Below, in pieces: positions 1 through 5,538 of a stretch of DNA of 6,722 bases. The position numbers were made by a program, and so were the translations under genes. Origin of the DNA: Flavobacteriales bacterium UBA7443 (GTDB lineage: Bacteria; Bacteroidota; Bacteroidia; Flavobacteriales_D; Sanyastnellaceae); the NCBI GenBank assembly GCA_002477505.1, contig DLQB01000005.1:3137-9858 (forward strand), read 5' to 3'. A model generated the notes under the pieces. The model was not told the DNA's origin, did not search any database, and worked only from the letters and a program-made list of their open reading frames with translations. Position 1 is the stretch's first letter, and every line of letters starts with the position of its first letter.

Positions 1-2453
1 TCAATCGCCTCTTGAGCCGCGGGATACCGCTCACCACCCGGCGTGCTTTCTTGCGGATAAGCATCGAGGTAAATTTTTACAACGTCATAAGCGGGGTGGT
101 TTACAGCAAGTTTTTCTGCATGTTCATCCGAGTTCTGCATGTGCTCGATTTCAGTCGGCCCCCCATTGCCATCCATGTCGTCCGAAACGAAGCAAATACG
201 GTTTCGCCAGCGTCCATCGTCACCTTCCGCTCCATCCAAGCAGCCCGATTCCGTGACATCAGCCTTTGGATGCCGCATGTAAGCCTCAACCTTGTCCACC
301 ATTGCGTTGGCTTGGTCGGGCGAGGAGCACGCTATGCGGCCAACACCGATCGCCATTTTGTCGCCAATCCCTTCCCCATATTCGTCCGCCAAAAACCCGA
401 AATAATCATCGCTGACGTAACTGGAAGTAGGACTGATTGAGTTTTCGCTTTGGTAGGTGATGAGGAATGGCGATGCCATGAGGTTGGATCGGTTAGCAAA
501 CGTACCATCGCCCATCAACTGAAGGTAACGTGGCCCATCCCAGCCTCCGGCCTGCGCTCGATCGCGCAACATCATCATGAACATTTTCAAAGCTGTAGGG
601 TCCACACTTCCACTTGCGAACTCATCAAAAACCGCACGTTGCGTCACCACTGCGACCTCCAACCCCTCGTCGGCATGAATGTTCGCCAACCGCTGTGCGG
701 CTTCCATGTATTCCACGCGTGTTGCGATGACCAAATCTGCACGTTCGATTTGATGCAAGTCGAAGTTGTCAGCTGAACCAGCGAAATCCGGCTCCGGGAA
801 TCCAAAATTCGAGAAAACCGCAAATCGCCTCGTCGTATCCATGGGCGATTGCCAAACACTTGCGGACCCCGCTTGATCCAAAATCAGCTGCTGCGGCTGA
901 TTGCCGTCGGTCACATCCCAAACAGCTTTCACATTTGGCGCTTGATCCAATTGGTAGGCAGCAATCTCATTCGACTGCGCGCTTTCGGCATAAAAATTCA
1001 ATTGGGCACCCGCTAATTTTAATTCGCATTCTTGGGCAATCCGCACATAATCTAGCCATCCTCGTGCGCCGGACACGGCAGCGTCAAAGGCAATGTCCAC
1101 TTCAACGCGAGCGTTGAGGCCCGATCCCGTTGTGATAAGACCCGTTTGCTCACCGGACGCCAAATTGGCCACGTTGCTCGTGGAGGTTTGGCTGGTGTAC
1201 GAGGGCGAAGCGCTTCCGCTGACATCAGCAGCCGAAAATGTGAATGTGCTGCTCGCTCCCATTGACTGCGCGGCCACTTTGTATGCAATGGTCCCAGGCT
1301 TATTCGTCGTGTATGGCACATTGAAAACCACCGTTCGGCTGGGAACCGTTCCGAAAGACTCTCCAAACCACTCACGCCCTGAGCGATTCAGGCTTTCCAA
1401 TTCCAACTCATGAAATTGTTGCGACCAAAACGTCGTGATAGCGGTGTCCGGCTCAGTGGTTACAGGCGATTGATCGGTTATTCGAAAGGATTCATCCGCT
1501 ACATCACCATTGACCTGCAGAAAATACCACGCTTTGTCATTGTAGGCATTTCGTTCGTGCTTCCAATTGGGAAGCAATCCGTCAGGCTTCCACGCATCCG
1601 GGCCTTGTCCCCAAAAATAAATGGCGTCGGCGGCATCCCAATTCCCATCTTCTTCTCCTTCAAACAAGATGGCTGCGGGCAGCAACCCCAATGGTCGCTC
1701 CTCGGCGTTGTCGGTTGGCAACATGCTCCCGCCATTACCGAAAAGCCTCATGCGTCGGGGATCTAACGTGTCGGGATCAAAGCCTGCTGCTTGAATCCAA
1801 TCTCGCCCGATACGGTACACCCCATCCGTCGGAAGAGAAATGCGAATGAACTCGCCGTTGGCAAGCGGACTCGTACTCGGCCAATCGCGCATTCGCTGAA
1901 ATCCGCCGGCCCCAAATGAATCAGCAGACCCTTCTGCTACGCCCAAGGCAAATTCAATGCTATTCAATCTTTCGAATTGTTCCCTTGCGGTATTAAATCG
2001 CATTACCGGTGTTTGAATCTGGGCACTGGCAAAAAAATCACCTTCTACGAAGTCCCATGACAGCTCATCCGTGTCGCCGCAATCCCGGAGCAACTTGCGC
2101 TGACGGAATGTAAGTAAAGTGGAATCTACATCCGACCAATTTGATTGGGTCACCAAGTCTTGTGCTGCAGGCCAATGATTGGGGAGCTTTGCTTCGAAAA
2201 CATTCCACGGAATTTCATCGAGCCAAAATCCGTCTCTTGGAGCTAAATATCCTACTGAAATTCCGGGATCATTTTCCGGCAACCAATCTACACTGAACTG
2301 CCCTTCGACGACTCTATCCTTTCCTCCCAACTGGGCAAAAACCCCTAGAGAAATGCACGTGAAAATAACCGCTGTAATCCCGCGACCCGCATGCAAAAAC
2401 TCAAGCGCAGGAAGTATTCTTTTTTGAAGGCTGAACATTGAAGATCTGATCAT
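1..2453 (-). CDS. porU: Type IX secretion system C25-family sortase PorU (N-terminal part; 3' end outside window)
   Basis: This minus-strand frame is open from ATG at 2453-2451 to the left edge, giving 817 codons without a stop. PorU is the cell-surface sortase of the type IX secretion system: it removes the C-terminal signal of secreted cargo and attaches cargo to the surface. Residues 1-41 look like a signal peptide, with a hydrophobic stretch ITAVIFTCISLGVFA and likely cleavage before Gln. A long beta-rich N-terminal region follows. The gingipain-like C25 domain starts near residue 570. Family-typical segments are GDGTFANRSN (648-657), SSYVSDDYFGFL (677-688), GVGRI (703-707), WRNRICFVSDD (749-759) and KIYLDAYPQESTPGG (793-807). 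The catalytic His and Cys of C25 enzymes come after this last segment, so they lie off the left edge and activity cannot be judged. Family members usually exceed 1,100 residues. A second ATG at residue 6 (2438-2436) would also keep the signal peptide. The gene diverges from porP. A gingipain-type secreted protease is less likely, given these PorU-specific segments and the gldJ neighbour. Confidence 0.93.
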   Translation of the reverse strand, partial: MIRSSMFSLQKRILPALEFLHAGRGITAVIFTCISLGVFAQLGGKDRVVEGQFSVDWLPENDPGISVGYLAPRDGFWLDEIPWNVFEAKLPNHWPAAQDLVTQSNWSDVDSTLLTFRQRKLLRDCGDTDELSWDFVEGDFFASAQIQTPVMRFNTAREQFERLNSIEFALGVAEGSADSFGAGGFQRMRDWPSTSPLANGEFIRISLPTDGVYRIGRDWIQAAGFDPDTLDPRRMRLFGNGGSMLPTDNAEERPLGLLPAAILFEGEEDGNWDAADAIYFWGQGPDAWKPDGLLPNWKHERNAYNDKAWYFLQVNGDVADESFRITDQSPVTTEPDTAITTFWSQQFHELELESLNRSGREWFGESFGTVPSRTVVFNVPYTTNKPGTIAYKVAAQSMGASSTFTFSAADVSGSASPSYTSQTSTSNVANLASGEQTGLITTGSGLNARVEVDIAFDAAVSGARGWLDYVRIAQECELKLAGAQLNFYAESAQSNEIAAYQLDQAPNVKAVWDVTDGNQPQQLILDQAGSASVWQSPMDTTRRFAVFSNFGFPEPDFAGSADNFDLHQIERADLVIATRVEYMEAAQRLANIHADEGLEVAVVTQRAVFDEFASGSVDPTALKMFMMMLRDRAQAGGWDGPRYLQLMGDGTFANRSNLMASPFLITYQSENSISPTSSYVSDDYFGFLADEYGEGIGDKMAIGVGRIACSSPDQANAMVDKVEAYMRHPKADVTESGCLDGAEGDDGRWRNRICFVSDDMDGNGGPTEIEHMQNSDEHAEKLAVNHPAYDVVKIYLDAYPQESTPGGERYPAAQEAI

Positions 2454-2515
2454 TTAAAAAGTCCGCTCAAAGGTTGTGTAAAGTTCAATCAAAAAAATTA
2501 TGCAACGCAAAGGGG

Positions 2516-2537
2516 TAAACGTGCGTTAAACAAGCGT
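2516..2537. repeat. Tandem 11-base direct repeat TAAACnnGCGT x2, candidate operator
   Basis: TAAACGTGCGT (2516-2526) is followed immediately by TAAACAAGCGT (2527-2537); 9 of 11 bases agree and the two differences are adjacent. A period of 11 bases is about one helical turn, which places both copies on the same DNA face, as in many response-regulator sites. The pair sits roughly midway between the two divergent starts. An inverted repeat, AACGCA (2504-2509) and TGCGTT (2522-2527), overlaps the first copy. The repeat is seen directly; the operator role is inferred. Confidence 0.4.
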
Positions 2538-2586
2538 AGTATTTGGTGAATGGAAATTCTAACCGCTCAACAAATCACGGACTGCA

Positions 2587-2615
2587 TTTGTTTTTTTCTT
2601 ATTCTTGTACATTCA
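2587..2615 (+). promoter_or_regulatory. Possible Bacteroidota-type promoter of porP/sprF
   Basis: A TTTG at 2587-2590 is followed after 17 bases by TACATTCA at 2608-2615. The Bacteroidota consensus is TTTG, then about 17-23 bases, then TAnnTTTG; the -7 element here matches only its first half plus two T positions. Transcription would start near 2619-2622, leaving a leader of about 10 bases. The match is weak and the spacing short, so this is tentative. Confidence 0.25.
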
Positions 2616-2630
2616 TAGGGCCCTCTCTAC

Positions 2631-3629
2631 ATGAAGCAACTCCTGACAATACCTGCAATCGCCATCTTATTGGCATTTTTCTTTGTGACCCTCGGATCGG
2701 AAGATGCCCAGGCCCAAGACCCCGAGTTTACCCAGTATTTCGCTAATCCGCTGTACATGAATCCTGCTTTTGCAGGAACAGCGCGTTGCCCTCGAATGAC
2801 GATGAGCTATCGCAACCAGTGGCCCGCAATGAGCGGCTCTTTTGTGACGACATCAGCGGCATACGATCAGCATGTTGAGACGCTCTCAGGAGGATTGGGT
2901 TTCATTGTCATGAACGACCAAGCCGGTCGTGGAACCTTGAGCACAACCACTGCTAGTGGCATTTACAGTTACCAGCAAGCGATCACACGAAAGTTGTCCA
3001 TCAAAGCTGCCATGCAAGTGACCTACATGCAGAAGTCTTTGGATTGGGGCCGACTGACTTTTGGTGATATGATTGATCCGCGACGCGGCTTCATATACGA
3101 AACACAGGACATTCCGAGAGGAGGCATGGTGCAATCCGTCGATTTCAGCACAGGCTTTTTGGGCTTCACGGACAAGTATTACTTTGGTATGGCGGTTCAT
3201 CACTTGAATGAGCCCAACGAGTCATTGGTAGTTGGTACAAGCCGACTTCCGATGAAGTACACCGTGCACGCGGGAGCAACATTGCCATTGCAACGCTCGG
3301 TTACCGGAGTCGAGAGCACAATTTCCCCCAACATTCTGTACCGACGCCAAGGTGAATTCCAACAAATGAACATTGGCCTCTACGTGAACAAAGGACCACT
3401 TGTAGGGGGTATTTGGTACCGTGGCATCATGTTTACCGATTACAAAGACGCGTTTATCGTGACACTGGGCATCAAAACGGATGTGGTCCAGTTCGGTTAC
3501 AGTTACGATTTAACTGTTTCTCAACTGACACCGGCAACAGGTGGTGCGCACGAAATTAGCATGACGATTCAATTCGACTGCCGCGGCAAGCGATCTAAAT
3601 TCCGCACAATAAACTGCCCGTCTTTCTAG
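2631..3629 (+). CDS. PorP/SprF family type IX secretion system outer-membrane protein
   Basis: The 332-residue protein is complete and of usual family length. Residues 1-28 form a signal peptide with a hydrophobic core ending in AQA and likely cleavage before Gln29. The mature N terminus carries the family hallmark DPEFTQYFANPLYMNPAFAG (30-49), then SYRNQWP (59-65) and a GGLGF glycine motif with a following D-x-x-G. The rest alternates hydrophobic and polar residues as expected of an outer-membrane beta barrel, and the C terminus INCPSF is typical of the family. PorP of Porphyromonas is a core secretion component; SprF of Flavobacterium supports export of the adhesin SprB, and SprF-like proteins often pair with type B cargo. 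The family has many paralogues, so I give no symbol: neither porKLMN genes nor an adhesin lies beside it here. It precedes gldJ by 52 bases on the same strand, so the two are probably co-transcribed. No Shine-Dalgarno is visible; a start at 2631 gives a normal signal peptide. Confidence 0.92.
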   Translation: MKQLLTIPAIAILLAFFFVTLGSEDAQAQDPEFTQYFANPLYMNPAFAGTARCPRMTMSYRNQWPAMSGSFVTTSAAYDQHVETLSGGLGFIVMNDQAGRGTLSTTTASGIYSYQQAITRKLSIKAAMQVTYMQKSLDWGRLTFGDMIDPRRGFIYETQDIPRGGMVQSVDFSTGFLGFTDKYYFGMAVHHLNEPNESLVVGTSRLPMKYTVHAGATLPLQRSVTGVESTISPNILYRRQGEFQQMNIGLYVNKGPLVGGIWYRGIMFTDYKDAFIVTLGIKTDVVQFGYSYDLTVSQLTPATGGAHEISMTIQFDCRGKRSKFRTINCPSF

Positions 3630-3645
3630 TTGAATACAACCTGCT

Positions 3646-3663
3646 TACTGCTCCCAAGCAGTA
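3646..3663 (+). other. Small hairpin between porP/sprF and gldJ
   Basis: TACTGCT (3646-3652) and AGCAGTA (3657-3663) are perfectly complementary around a four-base loop CCCA. An alternative pairing CTGCTT (3641-3646) with AAGCAG (3656-3661) uses overlapping bases, so two exclusive folds are possible. No T run follows, so it is not a standard terminator. It may mark RNA processing, or be chance; it ends 18 bases before the first gldJ ATG. Confidence 0.45.
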
Positions 3664-3681
3664 TTACACCCCTCAATCTGC

Positions 3682-5445
3682 ATGAAACCCATTGAAATCA
3701 ACGACAGTATGAACTGGAAGCTATCTACTTTCACGATCATCGCTTTGGCCGCACTTATTTCGGGCTGTTCAGGAGAACGCTCTGGAGCAACGGGCTGGGC
3801 GTACAATTCAACGACCAACGGTGGCTTTGAGAAGCAACCTTTTTACAACCAAGAAACAGCTCCAGGGCTCGTTTTCGTGGAAGGTGGAACCTTCACCATG
3901 GGCCAAGTTGAAGACGATTTGACCATGAATTGGGATAACATCCCCCGTCGGGTCACCGTTTCTTCTTTTTACATGGACGAAACCGAAGTAACGAATGCGT
4001 TTTGGACGGAATACCTGTTCTGGTTGGAGCGTGTTTATGGCAGTTCCTATCCCGAGGTAGTCGATCGCGCGCTTCCAGATACGCTTGTTTGGAGACAGAA
4101 ATTAAGTTTCAATGAGCCTTTCGTGAATTATTACTTGCGCCATCCTGCTTACAGAGACTATCCAGTGGTTGGTGTATCGTGGAACCAAGCCAATAACTTT
4201 TGCAAATGGAGGACGGACCGCGTCAATGAACAACTCCTCGTTCGGGAGGGCTTGATTGCACACAATCCGGATGCCCAAATGGATGAGGACCACTTCACAA
4301 CGGAAGCCTACCTCAACGGTCAATACCAGGGGGAGCCTGTTGCCGAAGGACTCACCGATTACCGACCCAATTCGTCCGGTTACCGGAATGTAAAGTTTGA
4401 AGATGGACTCTTTCAACCTGCCTACCGATTGCCCACAGAAGCCGAATGGGAATTCGCCGCATTGGGTTTGATTGGAAATAGTTACGCAGAACTCATCAGC
4501 GATCGAAGAACGTATCCATGGGATGGTCACTACACCCGAAATGACAACAGCCGCTCCGGAGCATACGGAACCATGAATGCCAACTTTGCACGCGGACGAG
4601 GTGATTACATGGGAGTCGCCGGAAACCTCAACGATGGTGCATCCGCCACGGCCGCTGTCTACCAATACGCGCCAAACGATTATGGTTTGTACAATATGTC
4701 CGGAAATGTGAACGAGTGGGTCATGGATGTATACCGTCCATACAATGCAGTAGATGCAGAGGAGTTCCGACCATTCAGAGGCAACGTCTTTCAAACGACA
4801 GAGCGTAACTCAGAAGGGGTTATCGCCGACAAAATCGATTACATCATTTTTGACATCGAAGGCATTGAGCAGGATCTCACCGCATACCAGAAGGCAGCGG
4901 CAAAGAACTTCACAACAGAAGAGCAGAACCTCGTAGACAATGTTTTCACTGCCCTTCAATCGGCGAAAGAAGAACAAAAACAAAAGCGCAGAGAAGAGGC
5001 CATGGAACAAGTAGCAGAAGGGAAAGAATTGATCATTGACAGTGAGCTGATCATTGCCCCCGATTTGCTTGATCTTTTTGTCGATAACATTGAAGCCACA
5101 CCGGGTGAGCTAATGCGTCGAAACATGACGGTTGAGGAAAGTTTAGGCCGAGACAATTACCGTGAGGCAGACAACATTGACTACAAGGATGGAGACTTTC
5201 AATCCAGCATTTACTATGGAGATGATGCCTTCAAACGAGAGGGCAGTCGCATGTATGGTTATGGGAAGACTTCGCTCATTAATAACCGCTCCCGCGTCTA
5301 CAAAGGGGGTGGCTGGAATGACCGGAGTTATTACCTCAGCCCTGGTACACGACGGTTCTTGGATGAGGATAAGAGCTCTGCAGCCATCGGATTCCGATGC
5401 GCGATGGATCGAATGGGTTCACAATCCATGAATTCTCCCAGATAA
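3682..5445 (+). CDS. gldJ: Gliding motility / type IX secretion lipoprotein GldJ
   Basis: GldJ is an outer-membrane lipoprotein needed for flavobacterial gliding, and it stabilises GldK of the type IX secretion ring. The product has 587 residues, close to known GldJ. A lipoprotein signal ends in the lipobox LISGC with lipidated Cys29. A formylglycine-generating-enzyme (FGE/SUMF1) fold follows: FVEGGTFTMG (65-74), FYMDETEVTN (96-105), PVVGVSW (161-167), YRLPTEAEWEFAALG (248-262), GNVNEWV (341-347), YKGGGWNDR (540-548) and GFRCAMDR around Cys573. PVVGVSW, the following KWRTDRVNE and ALPDTLVWR are GldJ-like rather than generic FGE. About 190 residues separate GNVNEWV from YKGGGW, including a charged helical segment (404-450). 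The two active-site cysteines of true FGE appear replaced by Asp547 and Leu552, so a structural role is expected. ATG at 3709 (residue 10) gives a more conventional lipoprotein signal, MNWK plus hydrophobic core, and may be the true start. GldK is the main alternative; the motifs and the porU and murF neighbours favour GldJ. Confidence 0.93.
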   Translation: MKPIEINDSMNWKLSTFTIIALAALISGCSGERSGATGWAYNSTTNGGFEKQPFYNQETAPGLVFVEGGTFTMGQVEDDLTMNWDNIPRRVTVSSFYMDETEVTNAFWTEYLFWLERVYGSSYPEVVDRALPDTLVWRQKLSFNEPFVNYYLRHPAYRDYPVVGVSWNQANNFCKWRTDRVNEQLLVREGLIAHNPDAQMDEDHFTTEAYLNGQYQGEPVAEGLTDYRPNSSGYRNVKFEDGLFQPAYRLPTEAEWEFAALGLIGNSYAELISDRRTYPWDGHYTRNDNSRSGAYGTMNANFARGRGDYMGVAGNLNDGASATAAVYQYAPNDYGLYNMSGNVNEWVMDVYRPYNAVDAEEFRPFRGNVFQTTERNSEGVIADKIDYIIFDIEGIEQDLTAYQKAAAKNFTTEEQNLVDNVFTALQSAKEEQKQKRREEAMEQVAEGKELIIDSELIIAPDLLDLFVDNIEATPGELMRRNMTVEESLGRDNYREADNIDYKDGDFQSSIYYGDDAFKREGSRMYGYGKTSLINNRSRVYKGGGWNDRSYYLSPGTRRFLDEDKSSAAIGFRCAMDRMGSQSMNSPR

Positions 5446-5460
5446 CACGAACAGCAATTG

Positions 5461-5494
5461 AAAAAGCTCCGAAGGAATTCGGGGCTTTTTTTTT
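5461..5494 (+). terminator. Rho-independent terminator after gldJ
   Basis: AAAAAGCTCCGAA (5461-5473) pairs with TTCGGGGCTTTTT (5478-5490): 13 pairs with one G-U wobble around a GGAA loop, which fits the stable GNRA tetraloop class. A run of nine T ends the structure (5486-5494). It lies 16 bases after the gldJ stop, so it should end the porP-gldJ transcript. The A-rich 5' arm means the minus strand is also a fair terminator, although no minus-strand gene reads into it within the window. Confidence 0.92.
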
Positions 5495-5502
5495 GCCATA
5501 AC

Positions 5503-5533
5503 TTGTTCTGATGCCATCTACGCAATAATTTTC
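5503..5533 (+). promoter_or_regulatory. Likely Bacteroidota-type promoter of murF
   Basis: A TTG at 5503-5505 is followed after 20 bases by TAATTTTC at 5526-5533, matching the Bacteroidota primary sigma consensus TTG / TAnnTTTG at five of the six defined -7 bases with ideal spacing. It sits in the only 44 bases between the gldJ terminator and the murF ATG. Counting from either element puts transcription start at about 5537-5539, essentially on the start codon. The role is inferred from the match and from the need for a promoter after a terminator. Confidence 0.55.
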
Positions 5534-5538
5534 AACCC

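Larger units (their letters stand above)
2454..2630. promoter_or_regulatory. Divergent intergenic region between porU and porP/sprF
   Basis: This 177-base AT-rich region must hold the promoters of both divergent genes. It contains a seven-base A tract (2491-2497), a tandem 11-base repeat (2516-2537) and a pyrimidine-rich stretch before the porP start. For porU I see only a weak -7-like AACCTTTG (minus strand, 2475-2468) without a TTG at suitable distance, so no porU promoter is called. No small ORF here looks like a real gene. Confidence 0.7.

Noticed and set aside
12..440. A 142-codon plus-strand open frame antisense to porU
   Set aside because: The opposite strand carries conserved C25 motifs of PorU through the whole interval, and the plus-strand product resembles nothing known to me.
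1093..1766. Consecutive plus-strand open frames of 106 and 118 codons
   Set aside because: They are in different frames, antisense to the continuous porU frame, with low-complexity compositions typical of shadow frames.
1..2453. Minus-strand gene as a secreted gingipain-like virulence protease
   Set aside because: The N-terminal architecture and segments such as SSYVSDDYFGFL and KIYLDAYPQESTPGG match PorU, and the location beside gldJ supports this.
2543..2746. A 67-codon plus-strand frame overlapping the porP start
   Set aside because: It runs out of frame through the PorP signal peptide and hallmark motif; its product has no signal or domain. A leader peptide is possible but unsupported.
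3646..3663. Hairpin after porP/sprF as an intrinsic terminator
   Set aside because: The stem is only seven pairs and no T run follows, so termination here is unlikely.
4102..4794. A 230-codon open frame on the minus strand inside gldJ
   Set aside because: It lies wholly antisense to well-conserved GldJ motifs, has no recognisable domain and no promoter or start context; it is a shadow of gldJ codon use.
3682..5445. gldJ product as an active sulfatase-modifying formylglycine enzyme
   Set aside because: The catalytic cysteine positions appear to be Asp and Leu, and the GldJ-specific motifs and type IX neighbours point to a structural lipoprotein.
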